Program-made: the position numbers and the translations under genes
Shown here: piece by piece, positions 21,851 to 31,189 of the stretch
How the letters are laid out: the number at the start of each line of letters is the position of its first letter
How positions within the stretch are numbered: the stretch's first letter is position 1
Assembly: GCA_014490595.1 (NCBI GenBank)
Contig: CP061031.1
Span: forward strand, 1,612,001 to 1,676,000
Reading direction: 5' to 3'
Origin: Corynebacterium wankanglinii
Lineage (GTDB): Bacteria; Actinomycetota; Actinomycetes; Mycobacteriales; Mycobacteriaceae
Length of the DNA: 64,000 bases
The notes under the pieces: model-generated
Database searches by the model: none
Seen by the model: the letters and a program-made list of their open reading frames with translations, nothing else
Told to the model about the DNA's origin: nothing

Positions 21851-22355
21851 CGCCCTTCAGCTCCGTCGCAAACGTGGCCAGGATAAAGACCGCAATGCCG
21901 ACGGTGATGGCGGCGTCCGCCAGGTTGAACACCGCGAAGCCACCGACGGAGATGTAGTCCACCACGTGGCCTACCCAGAATCCGGGATCCCGGAAAAGAC
22001 GGTCGCAGAGGTTACCCAGCGCCCCGCCAGCCACCAGCGCAAGCCCGAGCGCTTCCCAGCGACTGGCCATCCTCGGCCCGAACCACAAGGCGCCGACGAC
22101 AAACGTGAGCTGGATCGCCGTAAACAGCCCAGTGAGATTGCGCCCCATGGAAAACGCTGCACCAGAATTAAACAGCAGGTAGAAGCGGAACCAGTCCCCG
22201 ATGACAGGGTGCACAACCCCGGGCTCCAGCCAGTTCAGCATCAGCTGCTTGACCAGCTGGTCTATCGCAGCGACTGCGATGGTCACTGCCACCACCACAC
22301 CGAGGTGGCGTCGTGCGGGGCGCTGTGGTTTCGCCGGTGTCATTGCCTCGTCCAT
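21834..22355 (-). CDS. lspA: Lipoprotein signal peptidase LspA
   Basis: LspA removes signal peptides of diacylglyceryl-lipoproteins in the plasma membrane. The 173 residues hold four hydrophobic segments. The two catalytic aspartates sit in GNLCDRLF and FNLADAAI, and NSGAAFSMG is the conserved loop. The neighbourhood contains several lipoproteins (the divergent 22428 protein, the exporter adaptor) that would be its substrates. Confidence 0.95.
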   Translation of the reverse strand: MDEAMTPAKPQRPARRHLGVVVAVTIAVAAIDQLVKQLMLNWLEPGVVHPVIGDWFRFYLLFNSGAAFSMGRNLTGLFTAIQLTFVVGALWFGPRMASRWEALGLALVAGGALGNLCDRLFRDPGFWVGHVVDYISVGGFAVFNLADAAITVGIAVFILATFATELKGGGDER

Positions 22356-22427
22356 CGCCGAACCACCTTAGCCGGTCGCGCGCGGGCGGCCTGTATTCCA
22401 CCGTGTAGGCCAGGTAGTTTCGTAAGA

Positions 22428-23366
22428 ATGTTCCGTTCTTTCCGCAGTATCACCGCCGCCGCAGGCCTCGCCCTCGCGCTCACCGCGTGCTCCACGGGCG
22501 AGGACGATCCAGTGGCTGGGGTTCCAGCTTTTCCTCTCGACGCCCCTTCGGTCACCCTCCTCAACCCCGGCGACGACCCCCAGGACGTCCACTACACCTC
22601 AGGCGATGAGTGGGACACCACCGTCGCCGTGTCCGCCGGTGTGAACCAGCAGGTCATAGCACCCGGTAAGGACGTGCCCGCCGAAGCGCCCGCCGGCGGA
22701 GACGTCGACAAGACCACCCTGCCGCTGACGGTCGCCAGCGCCGGCGCCCCCGCCCCCGGTGCGGGCGAGGAGGACGCGGACGCGCGCGTCGATGTCGTAG
22801 TCGGCGCTGGAAAACACTCCAATCTGGACGTGGGCCAAGACGTCGCCGCGTCTGAAGGCTTCCGGGCGAGTTGGCGTGCGGACGCGTCGGGGCGTATCTC
22901 CACCCTGAAACTTCTGGCCCCTCCCGATGCGCCCGAGCGTGGCCTGCAGCAAGTGGAACCCGCTCTCCTCGCCCTGGTCAATAGCGCCGTCGTCTTTCCA
23001 GACGATCCAATTGGGCCCGGCGCGTCATGGACGGTGGAACACCGTGTGGCCGGGGATACCGCCACGGTGCGCACCACCACCTACACACTCGTCTCCCGCG
23101 AAGGCGACACCCTGACACTGAACACGGCTGTGGACGAGCGACCGCAACGCTCCGACGTCGAGATCGACGGGGCGGGCCAGCTCGATGGCCAAAACGTCTC
23201 CATCGAGTCCGCGAAGACCACGTCCGAAGGCCAACTCGTGGTGGACCTTTCTCGCCCGCTGCCGGTGTCCGGCCAGTCTGCGTGGACCACTCGACTCATC
23301 TACGGAGGAAACGACGCAGCGCGGGTGGTCCAGGACATCACCCGCGCTGTGCAATACGGCGTGTAG
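22428..23366 (+). CDS. Lipoprotein of unknown function
   Basis: A 312-residue protein with a signal peptide and lipobox (LALTAC, Cys21) directly after ATG 22428. The mature part is beta-rich with an acidic Ala/Pro/Gly linker (about 100-122); repeated patterns such as VEHRVAGDTATVRTTTYTLV and LTLNTAVDERPQRSDVEIDG suggest a beta-barrel or sandwich of the type found in DUF6263-like proteins, though this family label is tentative. It is divergent from lspA and ends three bases before a convergent lipoprotein gene, so the two share a tail-to-tail junction. Confidence 0.8.
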   Translation: MFRSFRSITAAAGLALALTACSTGEDDPVAGVPAFPLDAPSVTLLNPGDDPQDVHYTSGDEWDTTVAVSAGVNQQVIAPGKDVPAEAPAGGDVDKTTLPLTVASAGAPAPGAGEEDADARVDVVVGAGKHSNLDVGQDVAASEGFRASWRADASGRISTLKLLAPPDAPERGLQQVEPALLALVNSAVVFPDDPIGPGASWTVEHRVAGDTATVRTTTYTLVSREGDTLTLNTAVDERPQRSDVEIDGAGQLDGQNVSIESAKTTSEGQLVVDLSRPLPVSGQSAWTTRLIYGGNDAARVVQDITRAVQYGV

Positions 23367-23369
23367 AGG

Positions 23370-23975
23370 CTACAGGCCAGGTGCCGCCGGGGCCTCAGGT
23401 GCCGCCGGGGCCTCAGGTGCCGCCGGCGCTTCGGCTGGCGCTTCAGGTGCCGCCGGGGCTGCCGGGGCGTTGGTCTTGCACATGTCCGGCACCTGCTCCG
23501 GGGCGAGTGTGTTGTTGACCAGGAAGCAGGCCCAGCTCTTCGAGATCTTCCAGTGGCCGTCCTCGTGAACGAATTCCACGTCTTCGGCCAGCTGGGACTC
23601 CGCGTCCGGGCGGGTGAAGTTTACGGTCGCCAGTACCGAGTTGGCGGTGTAGCCGGGCAGCACCGGATCAACAACCTGGAAGTTCGCCCCGGACTCTTGC
23701 TGCGACTGCGTCATCAGGTCGAACAGCTCTGGCGATGTCTCTCCGCCCTGCACGGTGTTTGCCCGCTCCGCGACGGGCAGGTTCGGATCCGCTGCACGCT
23801 GCAGCACCGCGTTGAGCTCGTCGGCGGTCGGCATAGCTGCGACCGGAGCAGCCTCGGAGGTGGCCGCCTGCGTTGCGGTGGTGGTCTCAGGTGTGTCCGA
23901 ATCCTCGGAGCAAGCTGCCAGGCTCAGTGCGAGTCCCGCGGCGGCCGCGGCTGCGACAAGTTTCGGTGCTTTCAC
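23370..23975 (-). CDS. MTB12-like lipoprotein antigen with Pro/Ala tail
   Basis: A 201-residue lipoprotein (lipobox LSLAAC, Cys22). After a Thr/Ala linker the domain at about 47-165 (TADELNAVLQRAADPNLPVA, ANTVQGGETSPELFDLMT, VEFVHEDGHWKISKSWAC, PEQVPDMC) resembles the mycobacterial low-molecular-weight antigen MTB12 fold, an NTF2-like secreted domain. Two cysteines could pair in the oxidising envelope. The last 30 residues are a repetitive Ala/Pro/Glu tail encoded by an 18-base tandem repeat. Function is unknown in the family. Confidence 0.83.
   Translation of the reverse strand: MKAPKLVAAAAAAGLALSLAACSEDSDTPETTTATQAATSEAAPVAAMPTADELNAVLQRAADPNLPVAERANTVQGGETSPELFDLMTQSQQESGANFQVVDPVLPGYTANSVLATVNFTRPDAESQLAEDVEFVHEDGHWKISKSWACFLVNNTLAPEQVPDMCKTNAPAAPAAPEAPAEAPAAPEAPAAPEAPAAPGL
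23380..23463 (-). repeat. 18-bp tandem coding repeat (Ala/Pro/Glu tail)
   Basis: Two identical 18-base units at 23380-23397 and 23398-23415 (GGTGCCGCCGGGGCCTCA on the plus strand) are followed by two diverged copies up to about 23463. They encode the EAPAAP-type tail of the MTB12-like lipoprotein and are a likely site of length variation. Confidence 0.85.
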
Positions 23976-24051
23976 GTAGATCTCCTTGCGTAGCTTAAAT
24001 CTCCTGCTTCACGTTACTGCACACCCGCAACTTTCTGGCACTCTGTGGGGC

Positions 24052-24945
24052 ATGGACGTGGTAGTTATCTCAACCGGCGGCACGATCGCCTCCACCGCGG
24101 ATGCGCACGGCGCGCTCGTTCCCACCCTTTCAGGCGATCAACTCGTCTCGCGCTGCGGTACCCACCGCGCAGTGCGGGCCATCGACGTGGCCAGCCTGGA
24201 TTCTTCCTCCATGGGTCTGGCGGAAATCGACATGTTGCGCGAGACCGTCCAAGCAACGCTTCTCGACAAAACCGTCACCGGCATCGTCATCACCCACGGC
24301 ACCGACTCGATGGCCGAGACTGCCCTCGCGCTGGACCTCATTCACACCGACCCTCGCCCCGTCGTCCTCACCGGGGCGATGCGCTCCGCCGATGCTGCGC
24401 AGCCCGACGGACCCGGCAACCTGCGCGGCGCCATCGAGGTCGCCGCGACCCGGCGCGACACCGGGGTGCTCGTCCATTTCGCCGGCGAGACTCTCCCGGC
24501 GCGCGGGTTAATCAAGGCGCAAACCACCGCCGAGCACGCCTTCGCCCTCACCAGCGGCACTGCCCTGCCCCGTCCCATGGCGGTGTCTGCCGCGCCGTTG
24601 GCCGGGTTGAACATCCCCATCATCCGAGCGTGGGCGGGCGCCGACGGCACTCTCATCGAGGGGCTCACGCCTATCGACGGGCTCGTCCTGGAAGCCCTCG
24701 GCTCCGGCAATGTGTCGGCGTGCATGGGCGAAGCCGTCGCTAAGCTGTTGCGCCGCGGCGTGCCTGTTGTCGTCGCCACGTCCGTGCCATACGGCGAGGT
24801 CTCGTTCGCGTACGGCGGCACTGGCGGCGGCTCTACCCTCGGAGATCTGGGCGCGTTGCCTGCCGGCTACCTCAGCGCCGGGCAGGCCCGCATCGCACTA
24901 GCCACCGCATTGGCCACCGGTGTGGACCCGCGCTCACTGCTGTGA
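24052..24945 (+). CDS. ansA: L-asparaginase (AnsA, type I/II fold)
   Basis: The enzyme hydrolyses asparagine to aspartate and ammonia. The nucleophile Thr11 is in STGGTIAS and the second catalytic pair Thr84-Asp85 in THGTDSMAETA; VLTGAMRSADAAQPDGPGN is the conserved segment after it. At 297 residues it is compact, and it lacks a signal peptide, so it is probably cytosolic. Its last 12 bases overlap the convergent dinB gene. Confidence 0.94.
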   Translation: MDVVVISTGGTIASTADAHGALVPTLSGDQLVSRCGTHRAVRAIDVASLDSSSMGLAEIDMLRETVQATLLDKTVTGIVITHGTDSMAETALALDLIHTDPRPVVLTGAMRSADAAQPDGPGNLRGAIEVAATRRDTGVLVHFAGETLPARGLIKAQTTAEHAFALTSGTALPRPMAVSAAPLAGLNIPIIRAWAGADGTLIEGLTPIDGLVLEALGSGNVSACMGEAVAKLLRRGVPVVVATSVPYGEVSFAYGGTGGGSTLGDLGALPAGYLSAGQARIALATALATGVDPRSLL

Positions 24946-26316
24946 GAACCAGTCCTCCCACGCCAACGAATCCAGCGGGTCAGCTTGCTGGAGCTGCGGA
25001 TCGTCCGCCCGAAGACTTTTGATCCTGCCTGGACCCGTCGCCCGCGTTTCAAACCGCACCGTCACCCACCCCTTGCCAGCGCCTTGGACCCAGCCGTGCC
25101 CGTAATCCGGGTGGTAGACGTCCTGCGTTGCGCGCCACACCCCGCGCTCCGGGGCGCTCTCCTGGTGCACCTCCGTATCGAATTGCGTTTCGTGGTCACT
25201 GACGCCGGTTTCGTAGTCCGCCGACACCGGCGACGGTTTCACAATCGCCTGATCCAACTCTGGAAACAGCACGTCCTGCAGTGTCTCCTCCAGGCCCGAG
25301 TACGACACCCCCACCAGCCGAATCGGGCCCACCTCGTCGGGGTAACGCACTATCCGGAAGGCGGTGGCCAGCAGCGTCTCCGCGTCGTCGGTGGCGTACG
25401 GCAACGTCGCCGAGCGTGACTCGATGCGGAAGTCCGCCATCCGCAGCTTCACCGTCACCGTGCGCGCTCCGCGCCCATCCTTGCGCAGCCTGCGGTGCGA
25501 CTCCGCAGCCGCCCGTTCCAACGCCGCGTCCACCTCCGGCGGGGTGGTCAGGTCTTGCGGGTAGGTGTGCTCGGAGGAGATTTGCTTCGACTCCGCCCTC
25601 GGCGCCACCGGCCGCTCATCCACGCCGCGCGCCAACCACCACAGCTGCCTGCCCACCGCGCCGCCAATGGCAATGTCCAGCTCTTTCTCGCTGAGGCTCG
25701 CTAGATCCCCAATCGTTTCAATCCCGGCAGCGAGCAACTTCGACTCAGTCACAGGTCCCACACCCCACAACTCGCTGACCGACATCGGGTGCAGGATCTC
25801 TAACTGCCGGTCGTGCGGGATGACAAACACGCCGTCCGGCTTCGCCCGTCCCGAGCCGATCTTTGCGTACTGCTTGCCCGGACCTGCACCGATCGAACTG
25901 GGCAGGCCTGTCTCTTCCTTGATCACCGCTCGCAGCTCATTCGCCCATTGCTCCACGTCTTCCGGGCTCGCCCCGATCAAGTCCTCCGGCTCCATGAACG
26001 CCTCGTCGATGGACAGCTGCTCCACCACGTCCACGTACCTGCCGATGATCTCGAACACCCGGCGGGATGCAACCGCGTACACCGGCCTGCGCGGCGCCAC
26101 CAGCACCGCTTTCGAGCCCACCAGCCGTGCGGCCCGATGCGTCGGCATCGCCGAGCGCGCACCGTACTTGCGCGCCTCGTAACTAGCGCCTGCGACAACG
26201 CCACGGCCAGAGACTCCCGCCACCAACACTGGGCGTCCTTTGAGCGTCGGGCGGGTCAGCTGCTCGCACGACGCGTAGAACGCATCCATATCGATGTGCA
26301 GCACCCAGCGGTTCAT
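24934..26316 (-). CDS. dinB: DNA polymerase IV (Y-family, DinB)
   Basis: A translesion polymerase. Catalytic residues are visible: Asp9 and Asp11 in HIDMDAFYASCEQL with Phe13 as probable steric gate, and Asp104-Glu105 in LSIDEAFMEP. Helix-hairpin-helix and little-finger domains follow (ELWGVGPVTESKLLAAGIET, VTVKLRMADFRIESRSATLP). Beyond about residue 345 is a 110-residue extension (ERGVWRATQDVYHPDYGHGW, GWVTVRFETRATGPG) with an SH3-like look, common to actinobacterial DinB2-type enzymes. ATG 26316 was chosen because the core motif starts at once after it. Confidence 0.93.
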   Translation of the reverse strand: MNRWVLHIDMDAFYASCEQLTRPTLKGRPVLVAGVSGRGVVAGASYEARKYGARSAMPTHRAARLVGSKAVLVAPRRPVYAVASRRVFEIIGRYVDVVEQLSIDEAFMEPEDLIGASPEDVEQWANELRAVIKEETGLPSSIGAGPGKQYAKIGSGRAKPDGVFVIPHDRQLEILHPMSVSELWGVGPVTESKLLAAGIETIGDLASLSEKELDIAIGGAVGRQLWWLARGVDERPVAPRAESKQISSEHTYPQDLTTPPEVDAALERAAAESHRRLRKDGRGARTVTVKLRMADFRIESRSATLPYATDDAETLLATAFRIVRYPDEVGPIRLVGVSYSGLEETLQDVLFPELDQAIVKPSPVSADYETGVSDHETQFDTEVHQESAPERGVWRATQDVYHPDYGHGWVQGAGKGWVTVRFETRATGPGRIKSLRADDPQLQQADPLDSLAWEDWFSQQ

Positions 26317-26359
26317 GCCCACCACTGTGCACCACCTGCACCACCATGTTCCAATCCCA

Positions 26360-27682
26360 TCACACGGCGAACGAATCTCCGACGGCGTACTCCATCCGCC
26401 TCGGCAGCTTTCTGTTGCGCGAGACAAACCGGGCACCGTTTTTGAACGTGAAGAACAGTTCTGCCCCTTGACGCTCGATGGTGACCACTCCGTGGCTCAC
26501 CTGAGAGTGGCAGCTCGAGCACAGCGGGATCAGGTTGTTCAAATCAGTCATACCGCCGTGTTCCCACTCCTTTATGTGGTGCATCTCTATGAAGCGCTTA
26601 TGCGAACATCCAGGCATGGCGCATTGATACCCCCAAATCGCCAACAGTGCCTGCACTTGTCCGTCGGTGGCGAACCGCCGCGAACGGCCGACGTGGATAG
26701 TCAGTCCTGTGTCATCCAGCAAGTGCAAGCGCACCATCGCATTGGCGAGGTAGCTGCGCACGTCCTCGGAACAGGCCGAACGGTTTTCCGGCATCCAACA
26801 TTGGCCAGCCTGGCTGACCATGAGGTTGACCTGCACGCCGGGACTGCGAAGCTGACTCGTCGGGTTAGCGCGAACCATATCGATCATGGCCAACAACGCC
26901 CCGTATACGTCCTGCTTTTCCGGAGGCCCGTAACGCGACACCGAACGCACGATGTCTTCCGTGGTGATCTTCGTGCGCTTGCGCGGAGCACGGTCTTGCT
27001 CTGATGGGACGGCGTCATCGGCGGCAGCTGCATCGTCGATAAGCTTTTGCACCTTCTCCGGATCCTGCAGATCCTCTGGGTCCACATCCTCGAGGCCGAA
27101 ACTGGCAAGCTGTGCCACTTTCAACGCAGTCAGGAGCTTTTGGCCGGCTACCGCCGGAAGCCTAGCCTCGAAAGCAAGCATGCCGTCGTCGCACTCGCGA
27201 GCGCGGGCATAAGGTTCAGTCGGATCCTCCTCTTTGGGCCTTGCCCCGGCGAGCACAAGCTGGAGATCAGCAAACGACATGCCCAGCGCGAGTTGGACGT
27301 ATTGTTCCTCGTTGTGCTCCTCCAAATACTGGAGAAGAAAACGGACCGTCGAATATGGCATCACCCCCGATTCGAAGGCGTCGAACAAGTGCCTGAACTT
27401 TCTCAGCCCTCTCGCCACGCGCACATACTCGAACGCCGTGGCCTGCGGTAGGTTGAGCTCGCTGCGCAACCACGTCACCGTCGACCTCTCGCCGTACTGC
27501 TCCGCGAGCCCCTGTTCGTCGAACTGCCCCACCGCATCGAGCATCCGCGCTCGGTGGTGGTTCGCCGACAATTGATTGCATTTGATTTGGTCCTCGAGCA
27601 CCTCTGCTGACAGGCCACCCGTTCGATCTTCCGTCCGTTCGTCCACCGCAATTGTCATGGTTGATCCCTTACTCATGAACAT
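26360..27682 (-). CDS. DUF222 domain HNH endonuclease (13E12-repeat family)
   Basis: A 440-residue protein with an N-terminal DUF222 helical domain (about 20-340, including GERSTVTWLRSELNLPQATA and MLAFEARLPAVAGQKLLTAL) and a C-terminal HNH nuclease: CAMPGCSHKRFIEMHHIKEW, DLNNLIPLCSSCHSQVSHG, with Cys pairs for structural zinc. Multi-copy genes of this type occur in mycobacteria (REP13E12) and corynebacteria; their role is unknown. The ATG at 27682 is chosen over an upstream frame extension because a TTGACT-N17-TATAAA promoter lies seven bases before it. ATG 27658 with AAGGG upstream is an alternative. A cluster of palindromes lies further upstream. Confidence 0.88.
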   Translation of the reverse strand: MFMSKGSTMTIAVDERTEDRTGGLSAEVLEDQIKCNQLSANHHRARMLDAVGQFDEQGLAEQYGERSTVTWLRSELNLPQATAFEYVRVARGLRKFRHLFDAFESGVMPYSTVRFLLQYLEEHNEEQYVQLALGMSFADLQLVLAGARPKEEDPTEPYARARECDDGMLAFEARLPAVAGQKLLTALKVAQLASFGLEDVDPEDLQDPEKVQKLIDDAAAADDAVPSEQDRAPRKRTKITTEDIVRSVSRYGPPEKQDVYGALLAMIDMVRANPTSQLRSPGVQVNLMVSQAGQCWMPENRSACSEDVRSYLANAMVRLHLLDDTGLTIHVGRSRRFATDGQVQALLAIWGYQCAMPGCSHKRFIEMHHIKEWEHGGMTDLNNLIPLCSSCHSQVSHGVVTIERQGAELFFTFKNGARFVSRNRKLPRRMEYAVGDSFAV

Positions 27683-27689
27683 TGACACC

Positions 27690-27718
27690 TTTATAGAACG
27701 CTCATGTGTTCGAGTCAA
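27690..27718 (-). promoter_or_regulatory. Near-consensus promoter of the DUF222-HNH gene
   Basis: On the minus strand a -35 TTGACT (27718-27713) and a -10 TATAAA (27695-27690) are separated by exactly 17 bases. Seven bases separate the -10 from ATG 27682, so transcription should begin at or beside the start codon. This is the best housekeeping-type promoter seen in the window. Confidence 0.75.
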
Positions 27719-27733
27719 GGGTATTGCTGAAAA

Positions 27734-27751
27734 TGTCCATTGAAGTGGACA
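27734..27751. promoter_or_regulatory. Inverted repeat TGTCCA-N6-TGGACA, possible operator
   Basis: A perfect 6-bp inverted repeat with a six-base centre begins 15 bases upstream of the -35 of the DUF222-HNH promoter. Size and position suit a dimeric regulator. A second short inverted repeat, GGGTC-N7-GACCC at 27776-27792, lies between it and the palindrome array. Binding proteins are unknown. Confidence 0.45.
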
Positions 27752-27796
27752 ACGCGTACGGTTTCGCCAACCTGGGGGTCGAACATAGACCCAAAA

Positions 27797-27951
27797 ACTA
27801 TGCAGCTGCATAGTGGGTGCCGCCCCAGAGTTGGCAAGCAAAACTATGCAGCTGCATAGTCAGCCCCCGCGCACGAACACCCCAAAAACTATGCAGCTGC
27901 ATAGTGCGTGCCGCCCCAAAGTTGGCAAGAAAAACTATGCAGCTGCATAGT
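27797..27951. repeat. Array of four perfect 18-bp palindromes at 45-46 bp spacing
   Basis: ACTATGCAGCTGCATAGT occurs at 27797-27814, 27843-27860, 27888-27905 and 27934-27951, all identical and fully self-complementary. Spacers 1 and 3 are near copies (both contain GTGCCGCCCCA and GTTGGCAAG), so a roughly 91-bp unit was duplicated; spacer 2 differs. Each palindrome is preceded by A3-A5 on the plus strand, so on the minus strand, in which ileS is transcribed, each could fold as a 7-bp hairpin followed by T4-T5. The 328-base interval between the ileS stop and the DUF222-HNH start holds no credible gene. No cas genes are nearby. Confidence 0.95.
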
Positions 27952-28010
27952 GCCTATCACCGAACGGCGGTGCGCCGCCCCTCCTTAGCAGACAAGAAGG
28001 GGCCCAAGAC

Positions 28011-31000
28011 CTAGCTGTTCTTACGAACAGTGGCGGTCACACCATCGATGACGTCGTGGCCCTCGACGGGCTCGGTGACCACGTCAAAGGATGTCGCCAG
28101 GGTCTCGGCGGCGATGTGCTCGGCGTGGGTGCGGGCCCAGGCCTCCTTCTCTGCAGGCACGGCCAGCACCACTGCGATGCGGTCGGAAACCTCGAAGCCC
28201 TCGCGCTTGCGGGCATCCTGCAGACCGCGGATCACGTCGGCGGCCCAGCCCTCAGCCTCGAGTTCCTCGGTGACCTCGGTATCGAGGACGACCAGGCCGA
28301 CGGTTCCGTCGGCATCCACGCGCGCGGTGCTTTCCGGATTCTCCGCCACAAGGCGCTCCGTGTAGAGTTCAGGCGTGAGCACGATGTCGCCGTCGACCAC
28401 CACGTCATCGCCGCGGCGCTCGTAGTTGCCGGCCTTGACGTTCTTGATGGCGCGCTGCACGTCCCTGCCCAGCGACGGCCCGGCCACCTTGGCGTTGACT
28501 ACAACTTCGAAGGATCCGGCGGAATCGACGTCGTCAGTCAGTTCGACGTCCTTCACGTTCACCTCGTCGCGGATGGTGGAGCGGAACGGCTCCAGCGCCG
28601 CGGAATCCGGCAGCGCCACGGTGAGCTTCGGCAGCGGCAGGCGGTTACGCAGCTTGTTCGCCTTGCGCACCGACGACGCAGCGGAGCACACCGCGCGGGT
28701 GGCGTCCATCGCCGCGACGAGCTCGGCATCAGCCGGCAACTCGGTCGCCTGCGGGTAATCGGTCAGGTGCACCGAACGCCCGCCGGTCAGCCCGCGCCAG
28801 ATCACTTCGGACACGTACGGCAGCAGCGGCGCCACCGCGCGGGAGACGACCTCCAGCACCGTGTAGAGGGTGTTGAAGGCCTCCGGGTGTGCCTCTTGGC
28901 CTGCCCAGAAGCGGTCGCGGGAGCGGCGCACGTACCAGTTGGTCAAGGTGTCGGCGTAGCGGCGCACCTCGTCGCAGGCGTCGGCGATACGGGTATCGTC
29001 CAGCGCCTCGCCGACGGATGCGACCAAGTCGTGCGTCTTGGCCAGGATGTAGCGGTCCAGCACGTTTTCCGAGGCCACCGACCACGCAGCTTCCTCGGAG
29101 GAGTACAGCTGGAGGAAGGTGTACGCGTTCCAGATGGGCAACAGCGCCTGGCGCACGCCCTCGCGGATGCCTTGCTCGGTGACGATCAGGTTGCCGCCGC
29201 GCAAGATCGGAGACGACATGAGGAACCAGCGCATGGCATCGGAGCCGTCGCGGTCGAACACCTCCATCACGTTCGGGTAGTTGCCTTTGGACTTGGACAT
29301 CTTCTGCCCGTCGGAGCCCAGCACGATGCCGTGGGCGACAACCTTCTTGTAGGCCACGCGGTCGAACAGCGCGGTGGACAACACGTGCTGCACGTAGAAC
29401 CAGCCGCGGGTCTGGCCGGAGTACTCCACGATGAAGTCGGCCGGCTGGCGGGTGTCGAACTCCTCGCGGTTCTCAAACGGGTAGTGGTACTGCGCGAACG
29501 GCATGGAGCCGGACTCGAACCAGCAGTCCAGCACGTCAGGCACGCGGCGCATCATGGACTTGCCGGTGGGGTCGTCCGGGTTGGGACGCACCAGCTCGTC
29601 GATATGCGGGCGGTGCAGCGACTCGGGGCGGGTGCCGAAGTCGCGCTCCAGCTCGTCGAGCGAACCGTAGACGTCCACGCGCGGGTACTCCGGGTTGTCG
29701 GACACCCACGCCGGCACCGGCGAGCCCCAGTAGCGGGTGCGCGAGATGTTCCAGTCGCGCGCGCCCTCCAGCCACTTGCCAAACTGCCCGTCGCGGATGT
29801 GCGCGGGGATCCACTCGATCTCCTGGTTCAGCTCGACCATGCGGTCGCGAATGTCCGTGACCTTCACAAACCACGCCGGCAGGGCCATGTAGATCAGCGG
29901 CTCGCCCGAGCGCCACGAGTGCGGATACGAGTGCACGATCGTCTGGTCGCGCACCACGCGCCCCTTCGCCCGCAGGTCGCGGATGATGTCGCGGTTCGCG
30001 TCAAAGACGAGCTTGCCCTCGTACTCCGGCACCAGCGAGGTGAATTTGCCGTCGGCGTCGACCGGGATGACCAGGTCGATGCCGTACTCCTGGCAGGTGA
30101 GCATATCGTCCTCACCGAAGGCGGGCGCCTGGTGGACGATGCCGGTGCCGTCCTCGGTGGTGACGTAATCCGCGTTGAGGATCATGAAAGCGTTGTCGTG
30201 GTCGCGGAAGTAGTCGAATACCGGCTCATACTCCAGACCCTCCAGCTGTGAACCGGCGTAGGTTGCCACAACCTCGTACTCACCGAGCTCCTTGCCGTAA
30301 GCCCCCAGCAGGCTCGTAGCGAGCAGCAACTGCTTATCGACGAAACCTTCGGCCCCATCCGCACCGACCTTGACCAACGAGTACTCCACCTCGGGGTGGA
30401 CGGCCAGTGCCAAGTTGGACGGCAGGGTCCACGGGGTGGTGGTCCAAGCGATAGCTGCGGCGTCGTGAAGCTCGGTGTGCTCCGCCCACGTCTTCTCCGC
30501 CGCATACCCTGCACGCGCGCCGGTCAGCGGAAGCGTGACAGTGACGGTGGGGTCCTGACGGTCGCGGTAGGAATCGTCCAGACGCGTCTCCTGGTTGGAC
30601 AGCGGGGTGTGCTCCGCCCAGGAGTACGGCAGCACGCGGAAGCCCTGGTAGATCAGGCCCTTGTCGTAGAGCTCCTTGAACGCCCACATGACCGACTCCA
30701 TGTACTCCGGGTCCATGGTTTTGTAGCCGTTTTCGAAATCCACCCAACGCGCCTGGCGGGTGACGTAATCTTCCCACTCGCCGGCGTAGTGCATGACGGA
30801 CTTGGCGCAGTACTCGTTGAACTTCTCCAGGCCCATGTCCTCGATCTGGGCCTTGTCGGTGATGCCCAGCTGCTTTTCCGCCTCCAGCTCGGCAGGCAGG
30901 CCGTGGCAGTCCCAGCCGAACACGCGCGGGACGTGGTAGCCGCTCATGGTGCGGAAGCGCGGGACGATGTCCTTGACGTAGCCGGTGAGCAAGTGACCGT

Positions 31001-31187
31001 AGTGCGGCATACCGTTAGCGAACGGCGGGCCGTCGTTGAACACGTACTCCTCGCAGCCCTCACGCTGCTCCAGGGAGGCCTGAAACGTGCCGTCGGTGTT
31101 CCAGTAGTTCAACACGGCGCGTTCCATGTCTGGGAAGCGGTCGCTGCCGCCCGTCATGTCAACCTTCGGGTAGACGTTGCCAACCAT
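28011..31187 (-). CDS. ileS: Isoleucyl-tRNA synthetase
   Basis: IleS charges tRNA-Ile. The 1058-residue length and the HIGH motif variant in [16 protein letters not shown] place it in the actinobacterial/eukaryote-like clade; KMSKS is present as [13 protein letters not shown]. The editing domain (CP1) lies at about 190-390 with [19 protein letters not shown]; the C-terminal anticodon-binding part starts near 690. AAGGAG lies seven bases before ATG 31187. A T-box leader controls it. Downstream on the minus strand the stop leads into a GGCGG/CCGCC hairpin and the palindrome array. Confidence 0.97.
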   Translation of the reverse strand: MVGNVYPKVDMTGGSDRFPDMERAVLNYWNTDGTFQASLEQREGCEEYVFNDGPPFANGMPHYGHLLTGYVKDIVPRFRTMSGYHVPRVFGWDCHGLPAELEAEKQLGITDKAQIEDMGLEKFNEYCAKSVMHYAGEWEDYVTRQARWVDFENGYKTMDPEYMESVMWAFKELYDKGLIYQGFRVLPYSWAEHTPLSNQETRLDDSYRDRQDPTVTVTLPLTGARAGYAAEKTWAEHTELHDAAAIAWTTTPWTLPSNLALAVHPEVEYSLVKVGADGAEGFVDKQLLLATSLLGAYGKELGEYEVVATYAGSQLEGLEYEPVFDYFRDHDNAFMILNADYVTTEDGTGIVHQAPAFGEDDMLTCQEYGIDLVIPVDADGKFTSLVPEYEGKLVFDANRDIIRDLRAKGRVVRDQTIVHSYPHSWRSGEPLIYMALPAWFVKVTDIRDRMVELNQEIEWIPAHIRDGQFGKWLEGARDWNISRTRYWGSPVPAWVSDNPEYPRVDVYGSLDELERDFGTRPESLHRPHIDELVRPNPDDPTGKSMMRRVPDVLDCWFESGSMPFAQYHYPFENREEFDTRQPADFIVEYSGQTRGWFYVQHVLSTALFDRVAYKKVVAHGIVLGSDGQKMSKSKGNYPNVMEVFDRDGSDAMRWFLMSSPILRGGNLIVTEQGIREGVRQALLPIWNAYTFLQLYSSEEAAWSVASENVLDRYILAKTHDLVASVGEALDDTRIADACDEVRRYADTLTNWYVRRSRDRFWAGQEAHPEAFNTLYTVLEVVSRAVAPLLPYVSEVIWRGLTGGRSVHLTDYPQATELPADAELVAAMDATRAVCSAASSVRKANKLRNRLPLPKLTVALPDSAALEPFRSTIRDEVNVKDVELTDDVDSAGSFEVVVNAKVAGPSLGRDVQRAIKNVKAGNYERRGDDVVVDGDIVLTPELYTERLVAENPESTARVDADGTVGLVVLDTEVTEELEAEGWAADVIRGLQDARKREGFEVSDRIAVVLAVPAEKEAWARTHAEHIAAETLATSFDVVTEPVEGHDVIDGVTATVRKNS

Positions 31188-31189
31188 GA

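Noticed and set aside
21231..23366. 711-codon frame spanning rluD, lspA and the lipoprotein gene
   Set aside because: Only the last 312 codons, from ATG 22428 with a lipobox, look like protein; the rest is antisense to rluD and lspA.
27797..27951. CRISPR-like array (repeats of 18 bp with 27-28 bp spacers)
   Set aside because: The repeat is a perfect palindrome and too short, two of three spacers are near copies of each other, and no cas genes are in the window.
27817..28014. Small open frame of 65 codons across the palindromes
   Set aside because: Its composition is dictated by the repeated palindromes and it runs against ileS; no ribosome site or conserved domain.
28056..30251. 731-codon frame opposite ileS
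   Set aside because: It is a high-G+C shadow of ileS; composition is His/Val/Arg/Gly-rich without any domain, and ileS has all its motifs.
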